Assembly: GCA_026261815.1 (NCBI GenBank)
Contig: JAMPIT010000437.1
Coordinates: 5,654,001 to 5,718,000 of the forward strand
Direction: 5' to 3'
Length of the DNA: 64,000 nucleotides
Origin: Monarcha castaneiventris obscurior
Lineage: Eukaryota; Chordata; Aves; Passeriformes; Monarchidae
Part shown: one piece after another, positions 26,088 through 38,700 of the stretch
Layout: each line of letters starts with the position of its first letter
Position numbering within the stretch: the stretch's first letter is position 1
Program-made: the position numbers and the translations under genes
The notes under the pieces: generated by a model
Databases searched by the model: none
Told to the model about the DNA's origin: nothing
Seen by the model: the letters and a program-made list of their open reading frames with translations, nothing else

Positions 26088-29000
26088 TTTACAGCTCTTC
26101 TGTTGTAACAGTCTTCAGTGATTGAAGATTCACACATAAGATTCTTCCTGGCTCTTCTATATTTGCTGGGGTAGAAGATATTTCAGCATTCAAGTCTTCA
26201 TTGGCTTGAAAATCCATCTCCATATTAAATCACTGTATTTCATACAGTAAATTTGTTTTAAAAGCTTACATGTGTGCCTGGAATGCAAGCTGACCTACTT
26301 AAACCACAGCCCTTCCCAGCTGTGCTAGATGGATCTGGAGATGTGTGTTCATCTTGCCAAAATCTGAACCCATTTTGGAAGAGATGCTTTTTCTAAAAGA
26401 ACAGACTAAGGATAAAATGGTGATAGTTAATTTTTTTTTTTTTTAATTTAGAGCTGATCTTCTTTTGATTTCCTGTATTAGGTTTCTAGACTCTGTGCTT
26501 CCTAATGTGATCTTAGAATAGTAAGATTTACTTCTTAGTCATGCAAGATGGAGTTAGTATTAGCATTTATAACGTGAGCTCTCTTGCTGACAAACTTTCT
26601 TCATTCCCTCACTCTTCCATTCTCCTTTTTTAAAGCTGCTTACTTTTTTCATGCAATTCTTCCTTTGCTTTCAGTTATAACTACAAGATTCATCAAAAGT
26701 AGGGGTGGTAGAAATAAATTGTGAAGAGATTTTTAACTCAAACAAACAGCATCTTTAAAAAGCACTCGTTTAGTTCTGCTGTTTTCCTAAATAATCAAGA
26801 GGATCAAAGGGCAGGGAAATTGTTTTATCACATTTTGTATACTCCGCATTACTATAATTTATAGCCCTAGATTAAAAACTATCAGCTTCTGTGCATCAGA
26901 CCTTTATAGTAGTTTAATTTTGTTGAATACAGAAAAGACCAAATTAGAATGAAACAGGAGAAACGAATCCTTCTGTTTTCTTCCTTCTGCAGACCAACTT
27001 CGCAGTAATGTGTCTCTAGCTTTGGCTTCTGTGCACTCATCCTTCAGCCACTGAAGTCTGAAGCTTGAGTTGCTATTTATTTTCTACAGACTTATATTTT
27101 CATTAACTAGGAAGTATAAAACATTAGAAGTGAATCAGGAGGTCATTGCTGATTTTGATTGCTAACTTTTTTTTTTTTTTTTTGAGGTTTGGTTGCTAAA
27201 GCTCTGGGAGTGAAAACTGAGGCGCAGGAACTAATTAGAAAACAGAATTTAAAGGAACTTAAAAAATTGCGTTTTGATAAAGCACCTGTTTTCTCTGGAG
27301 GGAAAAATACACTGTGAGAGGAAAGTGGTCTTGTTTCAGCCTTCCAAATCAGGATTTTGAGAGTGAAGAAGAGATGCTGAGTTTTCTCATGGTCATAAAG
27401 GTAAAACAGGTCACAAATTGTGTTACATTTGTCAATCATGTTAGGACTGATAAGTCTCAGAGAGACAGAACAATTACCCATAATTCAGGTATTGTGAAAA
27501 TAATGTATGCATTATTAACAAAACAACAAAAAACAATGAAGCTGCCTTCTTTCTACATAGTAATAAATTCCCTTGGCATGTGATTTTCTCACTCAGCAAG
27601 GGATTAGGGAAAGCTTGAACAACATGTCAGTCACTTTGCTGGATGTGCTTTTGAAAAAGGAGTCTGCTCTTCTGTGCAACCATCCCCCAGCCAAGTGGCC
27701 AAGTGGAAAAACACCTCCTCTGGGGTCTGGAAGACCTAAATCTTAATTCTGTTCAGTCCACGTCAGTGAGTTGCAGGTCAGAGCAGTGTTTTGGAGCCTT
27801 TAGTAGTTAGCTGTGATGAATGCTTAGAAATAAACAGGAACAAATACATTTTGTTTCTCACCAAGTTCCAAAGTGGTGATATTTGCATCTGAATGAAGTT
27901 TTATATCACAGTATCCTTGTAACTGGTGAAAAAGTGGTTAGCACAACTAGACTTGGAAATAAAACTTGGACAAGACGAGGAAAATGGGATGAGCTTCTCA
28001 TCCCTGATGGAGCAACTCTTTCTTGGGCTTTGCTCACTGCTCAGTGCTGTTTGTGCAAGGTATCTGCTGCTGGAGCTCACTCATTTTTTTCGTGCATCAT
28101 TTGCATAGATACTGAAAACCTTTTTCACTGTGCTTTTTGAGACTGGTTATCCTTGCCTTTGTGTTTAGTCTGTTTTAATTGTGGAAGAAAATATTTCTCC
28201 GTCCCCTCTCCTGTTTTAATTGAGGTTGTAGCTTAAACAACTGCTTGTAATTTAGAGGCAAACCAAGTCAGGCTGTTCCTTTTGCTGTACCATTTTTCAT
28301 GAGATAAATGAAATAGCCACGTTGCTTTTAAAAACAAACAACCAGCACTAACAACAAGAAACCCTGAGCACCAGCAATATACAAATATCAGAATCTGTGT
28401 CCCTCTGGTTAAAGAGGCAGACAGGATTGGCACTGTCCCTTTTCTCCCAGCACTCCTACCATTGTTGAAGGTGAAATATTTGTTATTATTATCTTGTCAA
28501 AACTGTCAGCCCCATGATGCCAGAAACTTTGTGGGCTGCTTCTCTCCTGTGATACACTTTAAAACCTGGTTATCAAGGAGCAAGTGTTCACAGAGCCTGG
28601 ATCAGAGTCATCTTAGCAACTTTGTAAAAGAATTCTGCATATTCACAGTTCTTATGTTTCAGTTCTAGGTATTATTTTTATTACCTGTACAATTTCACAT
28701 GTAATAAGAGAGTCTCATTATTCATGTTTTGGAAACATTGGAACAATACTCTTTAGAAAAAACCAAAACAAACCCCAAAACATGTATTTCTGTTCCCTTT
28801 GTGGAGTATGTAGAGTAACACAACATGTTACCCATAAAGACTGACACCAGCAGTTAGCTGTTGGTGATATTGCTTTGTTTGCATTAATTCCATAAAATAG
28901 CAATATTCTTGAGTGAAAGTGACAGCCCTGAAAGCCATTGGGCCAGCACATAGAGGAAACCTTTGCTTTTCTGAAGGTTTTCAGCTGTGAGGGCCTCTCT

Positions 29001-29912
29001 CTAGCTTTGCAGAGCTACTCTAGGAAACTTGTGACAAAATGAATACTCTCTGCCAATTCTAAGCACTCTTAGTGGAGTGTGCTCTGTTTCTAATGACATC
29101 GAATTTAGGCTTAGAGTCACCCATGGTGTCAGCAGGATGATGCAGTGATCTGCTTGCCATGGCTTCATGCACAGCATAACAACTGAATTTTCTCTTTTTT
29201 AGCCCTGATCACTACAATCATCAAATTATGTTTCTGTTCACTGACTGTCAAATGCACTCTTTAGACTGAGAAATACTGTATTTGATGTGCAGTAAATACA
29301 GAATCACTTTCTCTGTTTTTTTTTTTTTTTCTCTGGGAGCAGAACAAAGCCACTGCATTTTCACATTTGGGTCTTTCTGGAGAGGGTGAATGAATTAAGA
29401 GTTCCTCCTTTGGAAAACACTCAGTTTAAATCATTGCACGCAACTGAGCACAACAAACAGTTTTAGGAGAACATAAAAGCAAGAAAGCCACTTCTCACCA
29501 TCAGTCATTGTTGGGAGAGGGAGTGTGAAAAATCTTGAGTTTCTGTCCTTTTTGCGCTATTCCCACTTGTAGGCTTCATTTCAAGGGAAGAAGTATTTTC
29601 AGTACTATCACTCTCATCTCTTGAATTCTTAAAAATATTTAAGAGTTAACAGAAGGTGATGTGAGAAAATGCTAGAACTTAAACTACAAAATCCTTCTGT
29701 AGGTGCTAAAAGCCTAAAATCAAAATCTTACTCTTGGAGGAAAGTGCTGGTACTCAGTAGCTAAGGAGAAAAGTTATTTTTGTTGCCTTACACTTCAGTT
29801 TTCTTTGGAATGAGTAGCTCTCTTTATGGGGGTGGGGGGGACACCTCACAGAATACAGTAGTGATGGTAAAAACTAATCATGGTGTTTTTTCCCATGCTT
29901 AGAAATAATGCT

Positions 29913-29948
29913 TATGTTATAAACAAATAAATATAAATAAATAACATA
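29913..29948. repeat. Small inverted repeat with AT-rich loop
   Basis: TATGTTAT at 29913-29920 and its exact reverse complement ATAACATA at 29941-29948 flank a 20-base A/T-rich spacer. The stem is only 8 bp and nearly all A/T, so any hairpin would be weak. Probably a chance feature of AT-rich sequence. Confidence 0.6.
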
Positions 29949-31480
29949 GGTTATTTAAGGATTTCTCTTCCAAGAGATGGACAGTTTGTGTTTGGAGAGG
30001 GCAGTAATGCTTTAGATGTTTGTCTCATCAGTTAATTACTAAATGTATTTTGTTTTGCACTGCACAACTTCATTGACAAATAAACTTGTTTTTCTTAAAC
30101 ATGTCTTTTAAAAATAGAGCAACTCAAACTTGTTTATAGAAACTCAGCATCAAATCTTTGACTTCCCTGAGTTAGGTGGTCAAGGAGGAGTTTCTGTATG
30201 TGCTCCTCTGCTGTGCCCAGGAAAGGATTGTGCAACTTAGGTTATCTCTTTTCTTACCAGGGACCTGGTTGAAAAGCAGGAATAGACTTAGACCCTTTAA
30301 TAAAGGCTCTTGCACAATTGTTTCAGTAACTGCCCTAACAGAAGCTTTCAGGAAAGACCACTTTGCTTTTTCACTCAAGAAGTAAACAGAAAGCCACTAA
30401 ATTTCTTACTCACTCATTTCTCTGCACACAAAAATAACTTCATTTAGTCTCTGTCCTTAAGCAGAGGAAGCTGCACTAGAACTGAGCTGAAAACCTCCAC
30501 CCACTAAACGGATGTTTGAGTGGAATGTTTCACTGGTACTTTCCAGTGAAAACTCAGTAAATTAACTCAAGATGATGTTCAGCATTGGAACTGGACGTCA
30601 CAGCTGGGGAGATTCCCCAGCTGTCTGCTGGAGTTTTACCCCTTGCTCTGACCCTGAGCTGGCCAGGGGCAGCTTCAGCTCATTGGCGATAAATGACAGT
30701 AGGATGGACGTGCCTGGTGAATTGTAGGAACCACTGACTGCAAAGTTTGGGCCATGAGCTGGTTATGGGGGAAAACGTAGCAATAGCTCAGCTAAGCTAA
30801 CAAAAATAAAACAATAAAAGGCCCAATTTCAAACCTTAGTTCATTTTTCTTCTCTCTTTGCCTTCTTGGCAAAGATTCTTTTCTGACTGTGGAATGGTCG
30901 GTTTAACCCATCTAATTTAATAATCAGGCAAGAATAAAGCATGAACATTTTCTTTTAAACTCCATTTCTGCGAGCCAAGTGAAAACTTCTTTTGGAATTC
31001 ACTGTTCAGATGATTGAGGTTTGGGGGATGTCCGATTTACTTTCTATAGCAAAACTCAGGACATAAATATGTTTTTACTTCTGCTTGCATGATGCTTACC
31101 TTGAGGGGTGTTAATTGCCTGTGTGGATATTCTTACTTCTAAATGAGATTTTTGTGTGAATTAACATAGTTTGTTTCAGAAATTTTACCTGAAAGGTACA
31201 CCTTACCTAGCCTGAATTATGTTGAAAAACTCATCTTCCATATTTTTACCCTCTGTGTTTCTGTTTCAGTACTTTAAAAAGGGAAGAAAATACATTTTAG
31301 TTTTAAAAGCAAACTTATTTGCTTTTGGATTAAAAAAAATTCTAACGCTGTTGATTAGACCATTTTGAGTGTAATCCAGATGGAGATTAACATGGTAAGA
31401 GCTAATTACCTCTTTTAAGTTGCAATTGTTTGTTCCTTTACAATAATGCGGTATTTTCTCTTTGATTTTTGTCATTGGCA

Positions 31481-31839
31481 GTTGCAAATGTAAATGTTGA
31501 AATAAAACTGACTTTGAAGGCAGAGAGACAAGTGTACTTTTTCAACAAATTGATTACAAATGTATCAGGCACCTGTTATTTGATTTACGTGGCAGAAAAG
31601 AGCAAATATTTTCTTGGAACTCAGCTGGGAGTGTGGCTGGATAAGATTATCTCCTCGTGCTGGAGAGGGAGGATAAGACAAGCAAAACAATTTTTGTTTT
31701 GTTTAGAAGCCCTTTTTATTAAACAGTCAAAACAATATTGAAATTGCAGTGTTGAAGGAAAGCATTTTCCTTGGGGATAATCCCTGGGAAAGGCAGGGCA
31801 AGGGTGGGCTGGCTTTGAGGTTCTTGGCAAAGATTCTGC
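31481..31839. other. Acceptor-like site followed by a 90-codon open frame
   Basis: TTTTTGTCATTGGCAG ends at 31482 and resembles a 3' splice site. The frame beginning two bases later stays open to a TGA at about 31741. Its translation (starting ANVNVEIKLTLKAERQVYFF) has ordinary composition but matches nothing I know. No convincing donor lies within it and no poly(A) signal follows closely. Frames of this length are expected by chance in 64 kb, so I do not call a gene. Confidence 0.15.
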
Positions 31840-32490
31840 CAAGGGGCAGCAGTCATTGTCCTCTGCGGTGGAGAGCTGCAAAGTTCCCATCCCAGACACT
31901 GGTTTGATCGTTAACATTTAGTTTTCCTACGAAACGCAGATTTAGAGGTTCTTGCAAAGCAGTTGCAAACTTTCTGTGGCCTTTGGCATTTTGTCCAAAA
32001 CACCTGCAGTGAAAACAGAGATACGCTTCATCTTGCTGCCTGTGTGAAAGTGAAAGGAGAGGGTGGGGAGCGAAGGAGCAGGAGAGCCCAAGAGGAGACA
32101 AAGCAGCCCTGCCCGAAGCACATGTTAATCAAATCAGATCAAAGGATATGATGTCAGTTTATAGAGAAACAGGTCAGGCAGGCCCAGGTAGCTCAGGAAG
32201 CAGGCTACTAATTATTCCCAGAAGAAAGTCAGGTATAGGGTTACCGCACCACAGTTGGGAAGTCGGGAGGTCAGAATTTGCACAGCAACCAGGTCCACTG
32301 GCTGGAACGGCTCGGGAGTTTATAATTTTGTGGGAATGGGAGAGAATGAGCCCAGTGCAGCGAGTGCAGCCCAGCCAGGTAAGCACAGGCAGCCTGTGGA
32401 ATGCTGTGCTGTCGGGAGCTCTGGGGCATCCTTGCTCTGCGTGTGGGAGCTTGTTCTGCTGTGGCAGCGTGTCCACGCGAGGGGACGTGT
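31840..32490. promoter_or_regulatory. CpG-enriched patch, possible promoter or enhancer
   Basis: From about 32245 to 32486 there are eleven CpG dinucleotides in roughly 240 bases, against long CpG-free stretches elsewhere. Base composition is close to balanced. The left part (31860-32060) has few homopolymers and resembles conserved non-coding sequence. Together these suggest an unmethylated or regulatory element, possibly a promoter with a first exon, but there is no clear TATA box or initiator and it falls short of a full CpG island. Competing open frames of 167 and 112 codons run through it on the plus strand. Confidence 0.3.
32222..32378 (+). other. Candidate 157-base exon in the CpG-enriched patch
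   Basis: An acceptor-like CTAATTATTCCCAG ends at 32221 and a strong donor CAG|GTAAGC begins at 32379. Two of the three frames are open across the whole segment. One begins KKVRYRVTAPQLGSREVRIC; the other lies in the 167-codon frame starting at 32148. The segment is richer in G, C and CpG than its flanks. The pyrimidine tract is short, which weakens the internal-exon model. It could instead be the 3' part of a first exon that begins further left. No protein family is recognised, and two open frames at once argue against clear coding constraint. Confidence 0.25.
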
Positions 32491-34589
32491 CCTTGCATGT
32501 GTTTTGGGGAAAGGAGGAAATCTACATCACTCATTTCTGCAATACATTATTAAAAAAAAAAAAAAAACAAAAAAACCCACTGCTTGGATTTAGGAGGGCG
32601 AGGAAAGGTCTGATAAGATCGTGTAAACATTTGGAACTGTATTGTCAGTAAGGGTTGCTTTAAACTTAGGGTGATCTGTGGATGTTGGGGTTACTGTTCT
32701 GTGGCTTGGTTAAACCTTCTGCAAATGGTTTTGGGTAGGAAGTGCTTCGCTCAAGTGTTCTGCACAAATTTCGTGCCTGTTGCATGTGAGCAGGGCATGG
32801 CAGATGCAGGGAGATGAAGGATATTGTTTCTGTTTAGCATTCGTGGCTTATTCCAGGTTGTTGCCTTTATTTTTTTCTTCTTTTTGTGGGCTGTGCTGAG
32901 GTTACACCAACACATGCATGCAAAATAGCCCTTGTGGGCACTTGTGTGACTAACTGTAAGAACAGAGTATTCTGTCCTAGGTATTTTAAATTTTCAGTAG
33001 AATCCTGAACACAACACTTCATAAATCTTGCTTAGTCCTTCTTTTGCAACATTAATGTCAAATTTTTGCTTTGAGAAAGAATGTTTTCCCAGTAGCCCTT
33101 TTTCCTTTCAACAGGCTGTTTTAACATCCCAGAAAATAGTATCTTCCTGAGGAATTATTCCATTATTTTATCTTCTTAGCATTCAGTGGGTTTTTTTCCC
33201 CTGACATTCAACCCATGCTTTTCTTTTGCTTGACTTACCAGTTTCTTCCTGGTCTCTTTCTCATGCTTTGACTACAAGGGATAAAGCTATGTGTCTGTTT
33301 TTTGTTTGCAAGAATCCTTAAACTATTGTAAAATTTGCAAAAGGTTTTCTGAGAGCTGGAGGGGTAACTTTCTAGTCAATGACAAGATGTGTTACTATTT
33401 TCCACTTGAAGTTATTTTTTATATGCACGCACACATGTAATCCAGGGGTTCAAATGTGTGCCTCAGATTCTGTATTTAATAGGGAGTAGCTCCGTTAATG
33501 CTGGAGCAGGTTTAGTTCACAGACAACTTTTATTCCACTGCCTTTTTTTTTCCTCTCTCTCTCTTTTTTTTTTTTTCTATATGTTAATAATTATGTAGGA
33601 GCTATCCAGAAAACATATGGTGGCAAATTAGATTTTGATCCAGATTTTAATATTGAATAAAGCACCAGGAATATTCAATGCTGTGCAGGTTTAAACACCA
33701 TTTCAGGCATGGTAATGAAAGAATGGGTGTTGTTTCTTTCTCTCCTTCTTCATTCGGGACCTGACTTGTGGTTACAGGGGTTTGCTGCTCAGAAGGTTAT
33801 CCAGTCTAATGCCAATCTTATTTTTTGTGCTGTAAGTGAGGAGCTATTTCACTTCTGCCAATATAATCTAAGAATAATACTGATGGAAAATATTTTCAAG
33901 CACGTTGTATTTTATACAGGTCTTTTGGGAACTGTGATTGTGATTCTGGCTTAATTCGTGCCTTTCCTCTATTAGTCTAAGTGAGCTTAGTCAAATGGAA
34001 TTCCTCTTGATTTGCATTAGTGGAACTGGGAAAAGAATTAGGGCTGCACAGTAATTCTGGTTTTTAAATCAAAATATTCTGTGTGCACACATGCAAACAC
34101 ACATGCACACCCCCAGTTTCATTTTTTCAGTTGCCATCAACCTTATTTCCTTGTGTGCTTGTTTTTAGAAACTGTCCCAAATAATTGGTGATTCAGCTGG
34201 TATTTTTTAAGGAAAGAAAGGTGCAAAGATTAACATTACTCAAGATACCTGTCAAAACCACTGCTAGCGAGACAACTTGGGTTCCTTTTCATGTTATTTA
34301 TTTTTAGAGAACTTTGAGGCTTGTATGAATTACTAAAAGTGCCAGATTGACAGCCCTGGAGGCTGGCTTCACTTATTCATTAGCAAAAGAGATATGGCCT
34401 GGGCAGCAGGTGCACAAACCTTCTTGCTGTGCTGTACCCACGGCTTCAATTCTGCTGTGAAAGAAAACCTGGGTTTGAGGATCCAGGGTTTCAGTCCGGC
34501 TCCCTCCTTGCCTTTCCCTGCAGCATTTTCTTCTAATGGTGTTGTGATGATTAGGCTGGAGCACTAAAGACTGTGCAGAGCCCTTTATT
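32491..34589. other. Unique non-coding DNA with simple-sequence tracts
   Basis: Contains an A16 run at 32552-32567 followed by a second short A run, and a 38-base pyrimidine tract at 33541-33578 made of T runs around (CT)n. A purine/pyrimidine-alternating CA/TG-rich patch lies near 34081-34115. No gene or transposon is recognised. Confidence 0.6.
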
Positions 34590-34770
34590 TGATTTCCCCC
34601 AGCAGCCGTCAGATGGGGAAGGAGGCTCGGGGCTTACATAAGTCAGTAATTCTCGCCATCTGGTCAATCAGTAAATATAAGGTCACTCTGCCGTCACAGC
34701 ATTTTTGTTTTGCACCAAGTACAGTAAGCCCAGAGAATAAATTAACCCTTGGTTCTGTTCCGTGGTTGTT
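34590..34770. promoter_or_regulatory. Possible conserved non-coding element
   Basis: Complex, homopolymer-poor sequence with several CpGs (for example GCCGTCAGATGGGG and CTGCCGTCACAG) and a palindromic-looking TAAGTCAGTAATTC patch. Its texture is that of vertebrate conserved non-coding elements and it stands out from flanking decayed sequence. That is a judgement from appearance only; conservation was not measured. Confidence 0.2.
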
Positions 34771-35059
34771 TTGCTGCTTCTGGAAAGGGTTCAGAGCCCC
34801 GTTCCCGCAGCCTGGGTGTGACAAGTGAAAAGAGCAAAGCTCTGCACAATGGGGCTTTGACTGCCAGCCACAGATGGATTCGTCGTTCAGGCAGCTCACT
34901 GAGAGCCCTTCAGAAGTGCGCTGAGACTCGCTGAGAATACCTTGTATTTTTGTGGTGCTTTGGGGTTTTTTCCTTTTTTGTCATTGTTGGGATTTTGGCT
35001 TTTAGAATCAAGATCCATTGCCTTCACATGAGTTGTTGTTTTCAGTCTTCCCATGAATT

Positions 35060-35210
35060 AAGTACTGTTTACTGGAGAATGTGACAATATAAGCCCCACA
35101 AGATGCAATTACTGTAAATTTTAATTTGATGATATTGTACATGAGCTGTAATTGTTTATGCACTGTATTGTGCTGCTAGATGATGGTAGCAACTTTGCTG
35201 GCTTGCTAAG
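35060..35210. promoter_or_regulatory. Possible conserved non-coding element, AT-rich type
   Basis: A run of complex AT-rich sequence with words such as GCAATTACTG, TTTAATTTGATG and GCTGTAATTGTTTATGC. It lacks simple repeats and resembles the ultraconserved type of enhancer found near vertebrate developmental genes. Several TAATT/CAATTA homeodomain cores are present. The call rests on texture; alignment to other birds or mammals was not possible. Confidence 0.25.
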
Positions 35211-35665
35211 TGTATGTAATCCATGCTTGCCTCTGGCCCACAGAGGAGAGAGATGAGTTCAAGTTAAAGCAGCTTGTTCTTTTGGTTTTTGAGAGGCACA
35301 AGTAAATGAGCAAGAATGAGAGGAGTCATATGAGCATTATTAATAAAACACCCTGAAAAATGTGGGTTTTCTTCAGGGCTCCCTTACGTGCTGTTTAATA
35401 GCATAACTTAAGCATCTTTATAACTGGTTTCATTATATATATATTTAATATAAACATATGATTAAACAACTGCATCATTTCTAAAAGCAGTTTCCAGCAA
35501 GTTCAGATTCCCTCCATAATTAATCTGGGCTTTGGATCAGCTCCGAGTGTGTGTTCCTTAGGGTTTGTTCTTGTGTTCTGATGTTGATTTTTAGATCAAT
35601 ATATATGTAGTCTCATGAAATATTTACAGACCAGGTCTAAAAGAAGCAGCTACTACTTTTTTGCT

Positions 35666-35707
35666 GAGAAAGGTGATAGGAAAATAGAGAAAGGTGATAG
35701 GAAAATA
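35666..35707. repeat. Perfect tandem duplication of a 21-base unit
   Basis: GAGAAAGGTGATAGGAAAATA occurs twice in direct succession (35666-35686 and 35687-35707) with no mismatch. The unit is a multiple of three, so the surrounding short open frame (35615-35812) is not broken, but nothing else suggests that frame is coded. A recent slippage event is the simplest explanation. Confidence 0.95.
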
Positions 35708-38700
35708 TCAAGAGCCTACATAAAGATCCTGGCATGCTTGCGTGGAGCAGTGGGAATTGAGAAGGGAATGTCCCAGAAAGCAAATTTCCATCTCAAATGT
35801 CTTTCTTGCTGAGAGGGCTTCTTGGCCACCAGGTCTACCCAGCCTGCTAGGCTATGTGAACAATTTTCTTTCAGGTTTGTGTTTTTGAGCAGGATTCTGT
35901 AATGCTAATGAATGCTGTAATCAGCTGCAGTTATTAACTGGGGGGGTCTCTAACAAAAAGTTGTAGTTCTGAAGGTGCATTGTAAAAGTGCTTCCTCTCC
36001 CCTTGGCGTTGGATGACCTCAGCCCTGCAAATCAAGGTTTGCTCTCTGGACAGTTATTCACAGAACATCATTGGGTCCCTTTTTGGCTCTTTTTGAATGA
36101 TAATAGCAAGGGTTTCCTGTGACAGCATTTCTTGCACAGCTTGGCTCTATTCCCCAACCAGGTACAGTAACAATGGGTAATTTAAAATAATTCATTTTAT
36201 TGCTACCTCCTGTAGATTTTTGACTTTCATTTCAAAGAGGTGAATCCATAGAGCTGGAGAAGTATGTTCTGATCACTATCCTGGTGCTGTGAAAAATACA
36301 AGATTTAAATAGTCCCGCAGAGCCATCAGTAGCTGGAACAGCACAGAGCACTCTTTTTACTTCAGCTGAAGTCATTCTAGCATTTTCAGGGTGCTTTTAA
36401 CTCTTTTATCACAGGAATATCTGGGGGGTTTTAGCTTTCATTTCCCAGTTTATATATGCTCACAAATCAGGATTTGAGATTTCAGTTCTACAGAAGTATT
36501 ATCACTAATATAAGCATATTAAATCTGAGAAAGCTGCATAAACTGAAGCATGATAAGACTGAATCTGCCTGCAGTGGTGAGAATTGACCACAAAACTGGG
36601 TATCAAGCCCAGGACTTTTAGCTCCTAATCTGCTTGGTATTATTGTTGTTTTGCTGTTATGATCCTTTCCAGTTCTTAGAGGTATGTTGCAGATGATTGC
36701 ATCCTAATATGTGTGCCTGAAAATGAAACAAGATAGCAACATCTTGCTGCAAGAAGTAAAACTGAAATTGAAAACGTAGTAGATGTACAGCAAGAGGATG
36801 ATGTTTGCAAAGTGTCTGAAAACTTTTCCTCATAAAGCTGCTTTAAACTTTGAAATTCTACCAAATGTAGGAATAAGCCCTTGTCAGTAGTAGGCTTTGT
36901 CAGGTTCAGTGTTTGCGACTCTAGGGAAGTGATCCAAGGGCGGTTGTTGGTTTTCCCCCCCAATACATCATTGTTCAGTGTGTGTGGTAAGGGTTATGTT
37001 TATTTTGGCTGCTCCTGTACCTCTTTTTCTGAAAGTCAGTCACTTACTGGGGAAAAGTAAAGAGTGGAGTTTGGTGTGGAGGGAGTATCAGTGTGGTCCG
37101 AGCAGTTCAGGCAAAGGGAATGTAGTTTTATGTAAACTTCTTATGCAGATATGAACTAGTTCATAAACTAAAGAGTGTTCTGTATTCATAGCAGGTCCTG
37201 ACAAGCTCTCTTTTTTCCTCCTCCTTGAAGTACTGGAAGTTTTCTGGAAGTGGCTGAAAATTTTTCCATCTCTATACAGGAGTTTCATTCCATAGTCCTA
37301 GTGGAAAAGGTGGTGATGGTGAGAGGTTTTATTTTATTTGTGTTTTACCTTTTTTTGAAAAAACAGCATCCCCACTGATGACCACCACAGTGTCCTAAAT
37401 GCCATCGTGTCTTGCAGTGAGTTCTTGAGAGGTGTTTTGCAAAGACAAGCAAGGTTGGGTTTTTATTGCAATGTCATTCTGATATAGGGCTTTAGAATAT
37501 TTTTTTCCTGAGTGTTTGGTTTTGTGTTGGGTGGTTTGCTCGTTTGGTTCTGTTTCCCCACTGCCCCCCTCAAGGCCTGGTCTCTTAATTAATCTCCTGG
37601 TTGTGGGATATATAGAGCTGAGACTAATAACTGCAAAACTGTTCATTTTGCATTTAGTCAGCAATCAGAGAAGTAACAAAGATTGACTTCATGTATACCA
37701 GGCAAGTAGCTAGAATCCGCTGCAAACCAAGGGTGAGAGAGTCTCTTCAAAGAGACTTGTTATCGTCTTCCCTCTTGAGAAAAATGTACATGTTCTGTGT
37801 GGTGTTGGAGCTTTTCAGTCACATTTTTAAATTCTGGGGTTTTTAGAGTCCACTCATGTTTCAGCTGGTGGAGAGCCACAGGGTACCTTTGGGCCTGCCT
37901 AGTCCCAAGGGTCAGCTCTCTTGGAGTGTTGCTGCAGCTGCCTCTGCCTTTTCCCTGTTTCATGTTTCTGGTTATATTTTGGTCATATCCTGAAGCTCTT
38001 CTTAGCATTCAGGAGAATAAAAAGCATAAGCTAAAGTTACTAAATCCATCCCTGTAGAAACAGTTACAAAAAGTGGAGCTGTGGTTTTTAGCCTGAATAC
38101 TACTGTGAATCCATAGTGCTAGGCATAATAGCTGGCTTTGTCAATTTGGATATATATTCATCTTTTTCTTCAAATAGTGCTTTTAAAAGTGGCATTTCTG
38201 CTGTCTGTGTAAGCTCAGATTTTCTGTGCCTTCATAACACAATTAAGTTTACCACATTTTATTCCTGCTAGCCTTGCAAAGAGGGACTGAGTCAGACTGT
38301 ATTTGTTCTTGTGCTTCATCAGCAGAAATGTTTACCAACTTTCTAGTTTTGTTTTATTTGTGAAAATGCAGTGAAAGTAATGGGGTTGCACTGGTATCAA
38401 GAGGGTTTAATTTGGTTTGTTATTAGCACTGATTGAGAAATGAGCAAGAAATAATCCGGTTGTTCTTCCACTGCCCAGGGATGAGTTTTTACGGCTGACA
38501 GCAAACAAATACATATCTTTTCACTTATAAACTGATTCTATTTGACTATCAAAATCTGAAGTTACAGCAAACCCAAGTCATGGCAGTGATGGTTGTGCAG
38601 AAGGATTGTTGTTTCTCCTTCCTTATGGAGGTGATGTGTCGTTGTCCTTGGTCAGCTCTGCTCTCTTCTTTGCTGTCTGTAATCCTCGGGTAGAGGAAAG

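Larger units (their letters stand above)
20049..31480. other. Long stretch of unique non-coding DNA
   Basis: About 11 kb with no transposon or gene that I recognise. Minor features are homopolymers at 26429-26444 (T), 27167-27183 (T17) and 29316-29330 (T15), a pyrimidine tract ending in CAG at 25085, a 24-base-period duplication at 26046-26087 and an inverted repeat at 29913-29948. Acceptor-like sites occur, for example TTCTTGCACAG near 22606, but none is paired with a good donor over an open frame. The longest frames (about 110 codons) have no recognisable content. Confidence 0.6.

Noticed and set aside
32148..32651. 167-codon plus-strand open frame, the longest in the window
   Set aside because: No recognisable domain. 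Overlapping frames on both strands are also open, it runs through a donor site and ends in translated poly-A, so it is not a single-exon gene.
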